Source: Bombus terrestris (Eukaryota; Arthropoda; Insecta; Hymenoptera; Apidae). From it: a DNA stretch of 64,000 nucleotides. A program made the translations under genes and the position numbers. The stretch is from the NCBI RefSeq assembly GCF_910591885.1, contig NC_063271.1, forward strand, positions 18,615,334 to 18,679,333. The letters run 5' to 3'. This document shows positions 48,157 to 62,988 of the stretch, one piece after another; the first letter of the stretch is position 1, and each line of letters begins with the position of its first letter. The notes beneath the pieces are model-generated. The model did not search any database and was not told where the DNA came from. It saw only the letters and a program-made list of their open reading frames with translations.

Positions 48157-51100
48157 GTAAGTTTTCTTAAATAAAGGAAGAACTTCTATCCATGCTTATT
48201 ATTGTTAGCTTACATCTCCTTTGTCTTGAATGTTTTAGATGAAAGTCGAGATACCTTGACATGCAATCAAGTTTTCATAAATTACACAAACAATACTTGA
48301 TTTTTTCATTTTATTAATGCACCGATCCATATATTTTAGAATAGAGATAGAAACATATACATACATATATATTTCTATGGATGTGGACAATAAAGTTACT
48401 TCCATTGAACCGATTGTGAAAAGAAGAATAAAAAAGTATTAAGCAGATTTTTAACAAAAATTTTAAGACAAAAGACTTTTAAAAAATTTTAAGACAAAAA
48501 GTATTTATGTGTAATTAAACAGGCATAAAAGAGCAAGAATATTACGCATTTTTCAAACTTTTTGTTGCAGTGGATGATGTTTGTCATAAAGAATTATCGA
48601 CCGTTATTTCATAGAGGATAGTTAATGCCTAAACCTGTATGAATTTTGCACTCTTTTCATTAAAATTGATTGCAATGTAAACAAATGTATAAAAGCATAA
48701 TACCTATAATTACAGCCGATACACGACTGCAAAGTCATCCGTGATATTTCTCTCAAATATTTTCGACATCAGACTTTATTGCTGGAATAAAAGATTTACA
48801 ACTGTTATTATTGGAATGACAAAAGTTATGACTTTATTACGATTTCGGAAAAGATATTTAAGCTTGCAGATAGCAATCATGAATCATGATTCGCGTGAAC
48901 GACACATGCGTCGCACGTTGTTTACGTAATTTGGACATAAAACAGTGTATCTTCATTTGCGATCCCCACTAGACTAAAATAGCCAATCGATTTTTGTCAA
49001 CTACACAGGAGACAACATTCCGTGACAAAATTATGAGACGGAATTAAACAATATTGCACTTCATTAAGGATTTTATTTATATAACAAATATTGTTCCAAG
49101 ATAAATATCAATAGTATAACTTCTGTTAAAATTGAAAATTTTTAATCAAATTTAAGGACTATTTTAATCAGTACGTACTTCTCTTGTGATTGTAAAAGTT
49201 TGATGATTTCAGTGTTATGAAGAAATTGCATTTTTGTTTGTGTGTTATTCTTTAAGAAAAATAAAATGCAGCAACTTTGAAAGTATTATTAAACTAGAAA
49301 CTGAAACTTTATGAACCAAGTAGTAATCACAAACGGAAACTATTGCTCAACAGTAGTTATTGTAGAAATAAAGAAAGAAATATTTCCTGCATTATTAGAC
49401 GGAAAAATATTTGCAATAATCATAAAAATGCAACACTACAAAATTAATTAAAAGTCACAGTTTTTCTAATTCAACCTTAGATAAAATAAAACATTGGAAA
49501 TTCTAACAATTCATAATAAAACATATTAAAGACGATCGCGATATTTTATAATTAGCAACATTGAGGAAACCACGATCACTCTATCGTAACTCTAATTGAA
49601 ACTGAAATTGACATTCAGTCGCAACAGTAATTAATTACTGACAATACAAAAAAGGTGCAATTTGCCCAATATGAAGGTGAAGCAACATCTACGTTGGCCA
49701 AGAAATAGACCACTACTATCACTATAAATACTACTACCACAACTACAATTCTAAAAGCGAGCATAGTGACGAAGTAATAACAATAATGACTCTTCATCCT
49801 CTGGATGGAAAGCCATTAGTAGTTGCCCTCTTCTATGGCAAATTGCCATAGAGTCTCTCGAGCTTGTAAGGATTCTTTTTTCTTCGGGCACGATGCTGAA
49901 ACTTAAATCTAGGCTCGAGATAGCAAACAAAAAATTACTTTTAATGATAAATCACGAAACCTAAATGCTCAAATGCTTAACTTATGCATAACAAGTGCAT
50001 AAACTTATGAACAACGATTATAGCGATCGTTGCTCATACGTGCGTACATGTATATACAGAACCTCGAGCGATATTCGAGCGTTTCGAGACCTATTTCGCG
50101 ATTACGATCGCGATAGCGTGATAAAATCGTCAAATTTGAAAAACCAATAGACGAAACTAGACGATTATCATTCCCCATTTGTGCCAATTTCATCATCTAT
50201 TTTTCAAATAATAATTTCAGAGGTTGATTGATTGATTATATGAAAATGCTCTTACACGATCAGAGACTGTATCAATTTGCCCTGGTGTTACCTACTTATA
50301 ACTAACACGCACATCAAAGAATATGCTACTTATCTATCTAACCCTATATTTAAGAAATGGCAAAAAACAAACACACTAACACACTCACAATACACGATTA
50401 TTACACATATTAGCCGAGTACTGGAGCCTACACGAGAGAAGATGTGCTGGGGCGTCTCCAATACCCGAGTTTTGCACACTGCTTCCACACTTTAATTTAC
50501 GTACCATTTTTCCAACTGGCGATGACTAGCGACCATCGCGTAAACCAATGCGCAATAAGAATATGTATATTCTCAATTTTAATCAGAAATAATTTTATAA
50601 TTGGAAGACTATATATGTCTTGTAAAGAAATAATAATATTTAGAACAAGAGACGAAACGACGTGACGTAATTTCACAATCTATCCACATATACATAATGT
50701 AGAAAATACATCGTATACGATACAGTAACGCATAGCTACAGTTGCTGAGATATTATTATAAACTTATGAACTACGGTCGTCGTGCCCATTGCCTTTCCTT
50801 TACCCATGTAGCACCTAGGCACGTGATCGGGAAACTGCTAATGGACGTACAAAGTGTTAAATCTGAAAATCCTGAACTAAAAATAATTAGTGTACCTATC
50901 TTTTATCTAACGAGCTATTAATATTTCAATCTGCATTTCCTCATTTTACTTTGAATTAGAAAAGTTATTCCAGTATTGAGAATTCAGAAGTATATTAAAA
51001 AAAGAATTTCAATGGAAAAACACAATGCAATATAATAATTGATTCCAAATTACATATTAATGAAAATAGCCTCCAGTGATTCCTTTGTCAAAACATATTT

Positions 51101-54100
51101 TCGAATATATGAAAGCAGTGCTCAAAACACATGGCTTAGATTCCGAAATCTGACTATCACAAAGTTTCTTCTTGCATGTGAAATTTAATACGGAATATTT
51201 TTATATAGAAATAATTAAACTTCAATTCTTTGACATTTTTAGTTATTTTTCCGTATATAATATGTATGAATATCAAATAATTTAGTCGTGTATAATATTA
51301 TAATGTAATAAATAATGAATATTGTATTATATAATAATATTATAATGAAATAAAAGATAAAATAAAAAAAATGATTGTCATGATATTAATATATATAAAA
51401 GAGCATGTTATGCAAGAAGATCTATCGCCAATAAAACACTAATAAATGAGAGGCAGAAAAAGGAAATGTTACTACTCACTGGCATGATAAATATATGGTG
51501 GTCATTATATTCGTAAAAAGTTCTATGTAATACAACCAATCACTCGTGTCGATTGGGATCTTTCATCGTACGATATGATTGAGTGACCAAAGAAACAAAG
51601 ATGCATGTGACTCATAGCTAGATGCGGAGGATGTTACTATCGATGTTGTAATAGCTTGGAAAATCTCAAGTTATCACAAGTGTAAGAATTTACATTTTTT
51701 AACACAAGGGTGATTATCACGGAAAAACCATCGAATTTCAAGTCGAATTACATTGGCGAAATGGAAACTGCGAAAAATCTGTAACAAGACGTAAACTAAT
51801 GTGCATTTGAAAAGTTTGAAATAATAGAAGATTAATCTCTATTAGATATATAACTCTAATAGCAGTAATGAAAATTGGAATAATAATAATGATAATAATA
51901 AAAATTTGGATTCTAATATAGAAATTTAAAAAATGAAAATTTAGTAATTTCTAAAGCATGTTATTTATTTTATAAGTAAAAAATTTAGTAGATCCAGTGG
52001 TAAAACATAAGACTGCTTTCGTTAAGATAAATTAAACATTACCCAATCTCCATAAAAAGCCATCAAATTGATTATTCATTGTCAAATTGTTCATATTTGA
52101 ACTTCTATTCTTTTCCCGCCATTAACCAATAATCTGTACAAAAGGAAACCAGGAGTTTAAAACAACTGTATAAGATAATATACATATATGAAATGTATAA
52201 AATAAGATATAATTTACTACCAATTATATTCAGATGAAACAATAATCGAATTCAAAATCTGTATCAAAAGCAGCTAATACTGTATACTTATTTACAGAGT
52301 ATCAATAAGTCTAATAGCTGAATACACGATCGAAGAGGAAAGTACAAAAAAGCTTAAAGAAAGGCTATTTAATATTATTGTAATAATATTTATAAATTGA
52401 CAAATAAATTAGTAATCAAACGAACCTAATATCTAATATTATATAGAGAAAAAAGTAGTGGACATGTTACGTAGTTGATATATAGGTTACGTACCTGAAA
52501 CAAGTTGACATGTCTCTTCAATTTTTGACAATCGAATAGTATTCCACGCCACCGTTATGTCCTTAAATTAAATATTGGTGGGGATGTTTTGCCTGGCGGC
52601 AGGTCGAGTATATCCAAACCATTTCAATACAAAGCCGTGAATTCTAGGAAAGGCCACGTGTTGTGTGAAGTGTTTCCAGCAGAGTAATTGCTTCTCATAT
52701 TACGTTCAAAGAAATAAATACCTGAATTTTAAACATGGATATATTTATTACAAACTCAATATAAGAATGAACAAGTGATTCTGTCTGACTTGTGAAAGGA
52801 ACTGGCTTTCTTAAAAATCGAGGATAATGAACGAGATCAGAAGGAATTGTTTATAAGACTTGTATAAAAAGGTACATAATAACACCATATTTAATCGCAC
52901 ACAAATCATCATCTTGCACAATAATTTATAATTAATAATATTATTCAATTACCAAGTGACAAGTTGTAGGTTATATGTAAATACTTTGACAGATTTCTGT
53001 AGAAAAATACAAAATATTCTTATAATTTTACAATTTTTTATAATTTTGCTGTGTAAGATATTATCAGCTGGGTTGTAATTCAAAATCTAATATAAGACTT
53101 CTTTTATTATTAAACTTGTTACTATTATATGAAACAATTAATTAGCACTAGTAACTTGTAATCTGTATTTCGCTAATAATATTCATTATGTAAGAGGGCT
53201 CTGTCATGCAATTCTTTTTCTTGTCATAGAATTTCGGGGGTCACTTGATCTCATTACTACCTTTGTTACATGCGACTTTATCGATTAAGTATAAAATAAA
53301 GCTATATTAGTTAATGAATACAAATTTACCATGCTTTTAATATTTTTTTAGTTTATCGCTGATAATCATAAACAGTGAATCTAGAGTGAAAAGAATTTTC
53401 ATGTGCAAAATGATGTAGGAACATTTTTGTGTGCCATTTTTAAATGAAGCAGCCTTTGTCTTTCCAACATTTCAAAGCTTACTCACATACATATAGGTCT
53501 CAAACACCTCTTTGAATGCCTCTTTGAATAGGGTGCAAAGTCTCGTATGCAGCGTATTATACGATAGGGGTTATATTTATCTGAATAATAAGGAGTATAA
53601 GAACAGAATATTCGATTTAATTTTTCTTCGTTAACTCAAATATATCGCACACAGTAGTTCTTATTAGGCTTGTATTCGATACTTTTCGTGCATCATTGAT
53701 TACACTCTATAGTAAATGAAGGTTGTCGTGTGCTCAAGTACATAAGGATGTATTTTATGTATTTGTATTGGTTTTTCTATTGTTGGAAAACCAATATTGT
53801 AATCTACCCTTATCGCTTCGAAATAACAAAGTGACTATCTTCTTTCAACTTGGCTTTCACTTGTCGCTTGCAATTAGATCAAGCAGATCTCTGTTTATCC
53901 ACTTTTCTTACTTTTCTCATTTGTACCAAGTGAATAATTATAAAAAATAGCCTCCAATTTCATTTCAAGTATTATACCTCTTACCGTTATTGTCATTAAC
54001 TACTTTCAATAACCTCGTTTAAAATATTATTATTAAGGATATTTACCAATCTTACTTTTGACCTATAATCCAATGAAAGAGTATTGCTCTTGAATTTTTC

Positions 54101-54929
54101 GAGGTATATAGACTCGAGGAGAATAGCACGGTTAAACATTTTTGTGCCCCGCAACATAAAACTGTACGAGACACACATAGTTTCCTTTCTTTTCTCCTGT
54201 ATCAAAGCATTCCAGACAAAAATATCGCGTCAGAAAATCAATCTGAAATCGAGATTGGATTTTTATAAGCTTTAGAAAGTAAGTTAAATCTTACAGAAAT
54301 CCGATAGCATTGCGAAATCCAATCAATTTTACTTTCGCAAAAGTACCATTTGAAGTGATTTCCATGATTAATCCACTATCATAAAAACTAATAATAAAGA
54401 TAAATACTTTATAAAGCTCATGTTGATAGCTTAATGTCTGAGGAATCTAAATCTATATATTCGGATAGTAGACTATTAAATTTTATATCTAAGCTTGTTA
54501 GGCGTGCAGGTGTACAGATTTAGACAATTGATTGAGTCCCTGACGGATTCAAGTGCATAGATTTAGATACTAAAATCAATAAATATTCGATAAAATCAGA
54601 GATCGAAGTTAATCACTTCGAAAAAGAAAATTTGTTACGTATCTAATTTGAATCTCCGTGTCGTTGTAATATAATTTCTTTCCCCTTAAACCCTCTTTAA
54701 TCTTTCTTATAGTTAGCAATCCAATTTAAATGAAAGTCCTGTACATATTAAATGAAACTGAATTGGATTAATCGCAGAATTAGTACTTTGTTTAATTATA
54801 AAATTGCTTTGTCTCGTGGTTTGCCACAGATTTCAATATTTACCCTAGAAACCGCTTGATATATACCTGTAATAATAATCGAATAATCGATTGCTCGATT
54901 TTTTAAATATATTTCACCGTAATTTGTAA
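48157..54929. other. AT-rich non-coding stretch
   Basis: This interval is almost uniformly AT-rich. GC-elevated fragments near 50020-50130, 50420-50530 and 52560-52690 have no splice-bounded frame. Likely a long intron or intergenic DNA. Confidence 0.45.
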
Positions 54930-54931
54930 TA

Positions 54932-55146
54932 TTAGGTCATCCCATAAGTTCGTTCCGTTTTTCGAGCGGTTATATATGTTAAGATCGTTTACATACCTTT
55001 CGGTTTCATGAAAAAATGTAATCCCCCTCTCGTTGTACAACTTCTTCCCATTTTTCAAGTGCATCGGTCCCTTATCGCCGTATGTTTATAAATCGACACA
55101 TGAAATTTATACATAAAAGTCGGCACGAACTTATGGGATGACCTAA
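54932..55146 (-). mobile_element. 215-bp internally deleted mariner element
   Basis: Near-perfect terminal inverted repeats of about 23-26 bp (TTAGGTCATCCCATAAGTTC at the left end and its reverse complement at the right end) are flanked by TA on both sides (54930-54931 and 55147-55148). The interior keeps the 3' end of the transposase frame on the - strand at 55062-55006, encoding ALEKWEEVVQREGDYIFS and a TGA, which is the typical mariner transposase C-terminus. A TAA four codons upstream and the missing body of the gene show a deletion derivative that cannot move on its own. Confidence 0.92.
55006..55062 (-). pseudogene. Mariner transposase C-terminal remnant
   Basis: Eighteen codons plus stop survive from the end of a mariner transposase inside the 215-bp element. 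The LEKWEEVV...GDY pattern is the conserved C-terminal signature of the family. The catalytic DDD region and the N-terminal HTH domain are absent. Confidence 0.85.
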
Positions 55147-55148
55147 TA

Positions 55149-58100
55149 TAATATATCACGAAATATCAAAGGGTAATATATTTAAAAGGGGCAATTATAT
55201 ATAGAACGGTTTGATGGTTTGATAGTTTGATGGAATAGAAATCGTTGCAGTCCCGTTTCTAGTTTACTCGGAACATTTTAATGCCAATCTGACGTAGGAT
55301 CGGCCTAGTTGTCGTGTGGCACACGTTATCCAACGTAATCGCTTAGGGGTACGCGAAGCCGTGTACTTTCAATACTACATATGTAAGTACGTACGTACCA
55401 GTGTGGCACATTAGTGACTACGGTGCTTGCGCTCATTTTCTTACTCTAATCAATATCATTGACCATTTGAACAAGCGATAATTCGTATTGTGGAAACATA
55501 TTCGTAATTCATTCACCTCTTTTACGTCGAGTATCCAATAATTAATCGTTTTAATATTATTATAAACATAATATTGGAAAGAAAATCTCTTAGTGAGAAC
55601 TCATATTTTCCTATCTCTGTTTTTTTCAATTGACATTTTATCGTGCCCAAAATTCCCTGTTATGATATTTTATCCTTTTAATACGCGTTTCTAAATTATT
55701 CAATTAAACTGTTTGACGAAAAATGTTAAACTTCAAAAAGAAATGTTTATAATATTATCAATTGGTAACTTACTGTTACCTATACGAAAGAATATATTAG
55801 CACCAGTACAAAATTTATCGTAATATCCAATTTTTGTAGAATTTAGCAAGTGATCTTAAACTTCGACCGATACGGGATCCTTTTCCAGGAAAAAGTCAGT
55901 CTTATCGATATGTTCAAGCGGAAAGAACGAAAATACAAGCTGCAAACGACTTCTGCGCGGATTAAAGACGACACTCTTATATTTTACGACTTCCACAGAT
56001 TCAACCGAAGCTCGATCTCGGACTAGCTTCCCGTTCTATCTCTCCCTTCCTTCTTCTCGCCATTTCAACTCCTTCTCCCTAGAGACAGGTGCTTTCCTTG
56101 ACGCAGATTCTAGTCACAACCATAGCCATCTTCTTCTTTCACAAAAATTCATAGGTGGCAAAAAACGGTTCCTTCCTAACGTTATTACCATCTCTGTTGT
56201 CACCTCTCAATTATCATTTATTTCCCTCTTCCCCGAAATCCGGACTAAGCCGAGCTCACAACAAAATGATCGTCCTTTTATTTCTCAAATTATTACAGCT
56301 TCTCTTCTCCACTTCTTGTAGTTTTAGTTAATAAATGTGTGGAAGAAGAGTAAACTTTGTATGGGATTGTTTTCTATAAATGCTGTGGAAGGAAAATCTC
56401 ACGATATTTATTTATATGATATTAATTTCTGTGCCTTTTTCTTCGTAAAAATACAAAGGTTATTTGTATGTACAGGATAGTCAACAGAAATTTAATATTG
56501 AAATTTAATATCGAAAGTAAAAAGAGATTTCTCTTCCATAATACAAAAAAAAGGGGGGAAATTTATTGTTCAAAGCGTCCACCATCGTTAACTACCTATG
56601 AATATTGTGATTCGATCAATAGCTGGGCAAGAAAAGTTCTTAAGTTCCATGAGATATTGTGTCACGATTAAAGGGCGAAATAAAGCAAATAATGAGCGAA
56701 AAGAATATTTATTCTTAATTAAGACATATTATTAAAGAATATTGTTACTAAAGCAATTTTATTGAAAAATGACTTTGTGGCTAATTTGCTTTTCCTCCGC
56801 TGATCTGAATTTCGTCTCTGAGACGAATAGAATATGACCTGTGCTTTGTAGGTATAACAAGCAGTTGTCGAGCGACATAAAGGGATGAAAAATGGATTAA
56901 ATGTACTAGGTGCTTTAAATGGCGCCATAATCTGTGTACCCACATCTACAGCACAAACAAGGTAGTTTTCATGTGGCTTTTGTGCATGACCCTTGCTACA
57001 CTTTTATTTATCGTTTTATTTTCAGTTGATAAAGACATTTTTCAAGCCAATAAAATTTGTGTTTATCGCTAAAACTAGAGGGGACAAAATTAGCGGGTTC
57101 TGAACGAGTGCCAAATGCATCTTCTTGAATTAATTACAAGGCCTCGTAATGGTTATAGAAATTTTTTAGATTATAGTACCGATTAGTTTTTAGATAAGTT
57201 TTTAGATAAAAAGTTTTAGGTATTTACAAAAGTATAACTTCATAAAGATAAGAAAAAGCACGTTCCAACGATATATTGCTTTTTTAATGAAATATACATT
57301 TTAAGTGTTGGAACATTTTTGTCAAACGCGATTGTTTCATCCTGTAATTAATACGGATTTATTAAAGTTTTTAATTAAAAATGTAATTTACAGGTGAAAA
57401 GACAGATGTCTTATTTTCTGTATTCTTCAATATAATATTTTTTCTTGCTAATATACGTCTGAATTTACATTTCACTTTCACCTTTTATTAATCTCTGCCA
57501 TAATTAATTCAATCCCCAGCAGCGAACGTGAATTTAAATTTAGGTATAGTTGTTTATGCGACTAGCCAAGTTAGGGTCAATTATGCTAATATTATTACAT
57601 ACATCAGCATAATTACATTGCTCGCGTATGCAACGTCAAAGTGAATTGAAAAGCTTGATCTTGATAATTACTAAGCCATCTATTTTCAGCTATTGTTTTC
57701 ATTATCTTATGCTTACGTCAGTTGATTCAAAATATCTTGATTTTACGTCGTTTTATGTATTTTGTCAAAATCTCTTCGTGGTCTCAATGGATAAGATAAT
57801 CTCCAAGAAGATATATATGTTCTTCGCACAATCGAATTGCTCTAGAGCTCGATAATTCCTGTATTGTTCCTGGAATCCTGTAAACATCAAAGGAACAACT
57901 TTTTGAATCCTTAGGGAAATAATGATAGTAGAGACTAGTGGAAATAGGTAATCGATACTATGTTGTACGTGTATTGTATTCGATACGCTTTCCTTTTTTC
58001 ATTTTCTTTTTTTCTCCTTCTTTGAATTAATTTTGCAGAAAATTTTCTAGAAGGCGATGATGGCTTTTTTAATCTTTAGCCTATTAAGAACCAACGTTGC

Positions 58101-59602
58101 GTTAACACGACAGTTAATTAACGTTGTTCAATTCTATTTCTTAACACTGTGATTATAAAATGAAATTCCAAGGATTCATTAAATCTTTTTTCAACGCCGT
58201 TTATTCTTCCACCTAGATGTTCCAATTTTACGAAGTTTCGAAGATATTGAGCGCCATAGTAAATTACTCTTTATCATAAAAATTTTATTTAATTTCTGTA
58301 AAGCATTTGTTTTATCCTGCATAATCTTAAATTTAATATTAAAAATGTAGAATTTAGTGTAAACAGTCTAGAACTACTTGGTTAGCCATTTTTAGCCTGA
58401 TCTTTTATTTATTTCAACTAAAAGTACTTCTTATCCTTGAAATACAGATAACTTATTCTATGATATGAATATGAATAATTAATACTCTGAATTGTCTGAC
58501 ACTGATATACATATACAATCTATATGTAATAAACAATGGAGTTATTTTAAAGCATGTTTGAAAGTACTAATTATTAATTGATTAATCATATCAACACAAA
58601 ATATTTATTTTTAATATACATACTCAAACAGCTATTTTAGCTACATTTTAGGATCATAGACATAGCAAGAAGAATATTATAGTGAAATCAATTGGCGCTT
58701 CATTAATTCGTAGAACTATGTGAACTCCGGATAAATTTTGTACATGTCAGTTTTTGGTTCGCCTAGTTATTTCTTCTATTTCCGGCAGTCGGAAATTCGA
58801 CGACGTGAGCACACAATTCTTGTAACGTACGACTTCTTCGAGCTACCATTACCATTCCCTTGCATATCTCCCGGGGAAGTGGTTTTCCCCACAGCAGAAA
58901 TAGCACTTTCTTTGCTGTCGGGTGAAAAAAGGTACGCGTAGAAGGCAGAAGGGAATTCGAAAGTGCTGCGGCCAGTAAGTGTTGGTGCGCCTAGGAGTTA
59001 GCATGAATCTAATAACAACTCTGTTCTATTATATTTATCTCTTTACTGTACCGTCTTTTTTGTTGCTGTAAACTGTGAGCGTCCGAATTTTTGCTTTGTT
59101 TGAAAGTGAAAATCCCTGTTCTATATTTAACAATGATGTTGGTTTATCATTTACGATTAGCTCGCTGCATGCATAAAATCAATGTTAACGAGCGGTGTGT
59201 AGCAGGTTTATTAAGGATAAAATAATACAATAATATTGAACAATGTTTGCACGCAGTATCACGCGTATAGTATCGCGCAATTAATTTCACGAAAGATTGG
59301 TTATTACATCACTGCGTTTACTTCAATTAATACTATCAACTCCAGTACGATTGGAAAGGTGTCATAATTATAATCAACTATTATCTAACCATTTCTCGTA
59401 ACTTTGATATAATCTGTCTCTCTCAAGATACATAATTCAACGAATACTATCATTAATTCAAGTAATTCAATCCATTTCGTATCGAACAAAATTAAGAAAT
59501 TAGATAGATGTACATGTTCTTTTTTTTGGATACAAGAAAAATATTTTCAAAATATATTTGAATACTGTCGTAATTTTGCACATATCGCTTGTAGTGCATT
59601 TG

Positions 59603-59636
<34 letters not shown>

Positions 59637-59751
59637 GTTCGTACACAGGACAAGCAATGAGGTGTTGAAACAAGGATACCTATCCGTTCAATGAGTATAG
59701 TGTTATAGAGTTCAATGAGAATAGTGAGGCTGTTTGAAAATTAATCTTCAG
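55149..59751. other. AT-rich stretch with a few GC-elevated parts
   Basis: GC-elevated blocks occur at 55240-55440, 55860-56280 and 58780-58990. None holds a splice-bounded frame that I trust. The first has two similar TGTGGCACA palindromic sites near 55315 and 55402. A (TA)n microsatellite lies at about 59603-59630. Confidence 0.4.
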
Positions 59752-59844
59752 GCACAATGACGAAACGAGGTTCCGTAGATAAATCATGGACAAGTGGTAG
59801 CACGTGCCATTACCTTGGTGACAGAATTCCAACACTCGTACAGG
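59752..59844 (+). CDS. Candidate coding exon with start codon (partial)
   Basis: An acceptor (TTAATCTTCAG) is followed after five bases by ATG at 59757. The frame MTKRGSVDKSWTSGSTCHY continues to VQ, then a donor CAGG|GTGAGT leaves one base of the next codon. Codon use and composition look better than the flanks. The donor region reads GTACAGGGTGAGT, however, which resembles ends of dispersed insect repeats, so a repeat fragment is possible. No family was recognised. Confidence 0.3.
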
Positions 59845-62800
59845 GTGAGTCGAAATTAGCGATACAACAAGAACGGGCTGATTTTAGAGTTAAAAGTGAT
59901 AGAATACATTTCTTTTTTTCTTTTTTTCAAGTAAAGCGTTCTTTCTGAAAAGTAGATACTTCATTTAGTATATCTTGCTACAGATTTTCTGTATGACAAG
60001 CTTTATCAGCAATTGGAATATTTGCATTGCAATCGCGTAAACTTTCTTTAAAAACATCAAATACAGTTATCTTATAAGCTTTTTTACTTTTTATTCAGTG
60101 CTTGGTAAGAAATCCCTATAAATTCACTCGGTAACGTATTCTTTAGTAATTCATATGATTATCAGCAATTTACGATAATAAACAAATCGTTCAAGGATCT
60201 ATAGCTTTAACACGTAATACAAGACGTGTATTCATTATTTGGAATAATAGAGCTTAGAGATGAAATATTAGAGTTTACAAAAAATAGGTCGATGCATACA
60301 CCGTTCGATATCTTCAATGTTTTTTTCAGCAAATGATAAATTGTAGAAACAAATAAATTGTAAAAAACATTAGGCAGTATAGACACTAATACAAGGTGTG
60401 CCCTTAAATTATGATGAATTCGTTGCATCATTCCGACTTATTTTGAGCGATACTGCAGTTGTAGCCTGGCCTAGTATAGATACCATGAAAGTATACCACA
60501 AAGCACCTTGTACGCCTTGAGTTTTCGTGACTACAACTGTTTGCTCATGGTCACATTCTTTGAAGAAAGCGAAAGTCAGACATTTACAGCTAGCTAAACG
60601 TTTTGTCGGCTTTCACTGGGCTTTAAGCTAAAAAACAAGAAGGAGCATAGGCGAAAAATAGAAACGGAAATGTCAGCGAGATGTTCCTTTTGCGTTTCGT
60701 GCAAATGCGTTGGACAACTTGTCGTAGAAAGTGAAATTGGAGAGCTTCCAAGACAATCGGAAAAAACAGCATTCAGCCCCAACATTGTATTCTTACTTCC
60801 GAACTACTCTATTCCTGTATTTTCATTCTGGATGATATGACAGAGAAAAAGATGTTATATTATACAGAAATATTCGTAGTCGTCATACACTTATTAACTA
60901 TGTTTTATAACGCGCGTAAATATTTTATTCATATTTTAAACGTTCAGAGATCAAACGCCGTTTACATAGTTACTAGTTTAAGTAAATTTATATGAAAATT
61001 TATGAAGAAAAAACTCCAGATAGGTTGAATTAGACGAGATAAAAGAAAGAGGTCGATGAATATCTGAAAAGTTTTCTCAACGAAGCAGAGACCGGAGATA
61101 AATTTAGAAAACGTGATCACTAAGAGATCACAGGACCCATAAATTCCCCATCTGATATATGAAGTGTAAAAGAAAGTGCCAATCAAAAGAAAACGAGGAA
61201 GCTATGAATTAGTCATCACAAATGATTGAATATTAACGATATTAGGTTCGTGTATATCAAGTATTGTTTTTGAATGTGTTCATATTATTTAAGTATTCAG
61301 GCAGCTCAATAATAAAATGCAATTGACGATAATAGGGATATTTCTGAAAATAGTCTAAGATCAACAGCAAGAGAAATAGCACTTCAAACGAGGCTAAACC
61401 ATTCTACCACTGCGTCACTTAGCTCAAGTAGCAAAAGTGAAGATGAATATGAACTGAACGCATGAAGTCCGTTTTCATATAAATTATGCGATATAACAGA
61501 AGCTTCGACGAGTAGAGATGGCCACCTTGTTACTTCGAAGGAAGGAATAGGATTCGATTTAAATTATACTGCTACTCGTGGTTTTAAAACGTTCCGAATT
61601 GTGTCGAATATATGTACAAATATATTGTATGTATATGTAACAAAAAATTCGGATCACTGTGAAAATGATTTAGACAAATTGAGGAAACAAAATTCATAGC
61701 TAAATTTTTCGATAATTAGATCATTCAGTTCTTATGAAATATTTGTATAATATGATCCTGAAGATAGATGAACAGGATTTACCGCAATGCGGAATATCCG
61801 TTACTATTTTCGTTGTAACTATGTGCCTATGCACGTGAAGAAACCACCGATAATCGAGTACTTGAAATTAAGAATTTTATTTGCGTGACATGTTTCATTC
61901 AACTACGATTTCATCACAAATTAAAAGTACTGCATAAGAAATGAAATATTCCATCTGCAATTAGATTTTATTCTTGAGATTCTAACTTTGAAACGTTGTT
62001 ACAAAAATATTCGCCTATTAAAATTAGCCAATTTTTAATTAACAACTCTTTTTCTTCCTGATAGGGATTCTTTCGGACGCAATAACAATGATATTTTTAC
62101 ATTTCCATACGGAGCTAATTTCACAGATGACTCAGCCTGCAAGGTTCATTGACGTGGACCACCTCGATTTCAGCAGCTATTTTTATAATCCGAACTTTGT
62201 TTTTGATCGGAACAATGTTTCATTCGTTTAATCGTAATCCCCTCAAATATTTCCGTATCACAAAACACAGTTTACTTGTTAATTAATAGTACAATTCTCT
62301 CTGAAATCCGCTAAAAACTATTTGTTTCATTGTCATCGATTCGAGAGCTCTTTGTCACAACAAAACAATGTAATTAATACAATATTTTGATAGAAATACA
62401 AACGTTTCTATTATGTCTATTCAAAATCTATTTCATCCCTGTGTATTAAAGTATTTATTATTAACTAGCCCGAGTGAAATATAATTTGTTATAATTGTTA
62501 TGATAAATAAACTGCGCATATGTATTTATGCCAATCGATGTCTATATTGATCTACCGAATCGGAAATTGTTTTCAAAAGAATTCTAAAAATTACTTTAAG
62601 AACAAAGGGAGAAACGGAGGAAAGTTAAAAAACATATGCTACGGAACACGTAATGTGGCTAAACTGACGATATAAGATTTATAATGGCGCAGCGGAACAA
62701 GCAATAGCGGAACAATAAAGTAATAATAAAGCGGTAATAGCCGGAATATGAGTGGTCATAAAATGTTTTGGAAACTTGGTAACGACAACGATAAGCATGC

Positions 62801-62860
62801 TAAGTTGCGGGCAAGCAGCATGATACCATCGTACGCGAGAGCTTAGAAGCATAGTTTCTC
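59845..62860. other. AT-rich non-coding stretch
   Basis: An inverted 8-bp pair ACAAGGTG/CACCTTGT at about 60391 and 60504 encloses about 120 bases and might mark a decayed element. No target duplication is visible. No gene was recognised. Several GC-mixed bits (60590-60780, 61380-61560) show only chance frames. Confidence 0.4.
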
Positions 62861-62869
62861 GAGACTGCG

Positions 62870-62908
62870 TATAAAGGCGTGCCAATATAAACCGCAAGCT
62901 TCATTTGT
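62870..62908 (+). promoter_or_regulatory. TATA box plus initiator core promoter
   Basis: TATAAA at 62870-62875 lies 33 bases upstream of the A of TCATTT (62901-62906), which matches the insect initiator TCAKTY. A second TATAAA lies at 62886-62891 but is too close to that initiator. The spacing is what a TATA-dependent RNA polymerase II promoter needs, and the downstream 100 bases are GC-elevated like a leader exon. Confidence 0.5.
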
Positions 62909-62988
62909 TGCTCGAAGGCTTGCGGCCGGCTAGCTAGTACCAACGCGACGGGGCATCGTTCAGTATTTTCGCTGGCACAGACCGGTAC

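Noticed and set aside
60391..60512. ACAAGGTG/CACCTTGT inverted pair, possible MITE
   Set aside because: Only 8 bp match, no flanking duplication and no second copy seen in the window.
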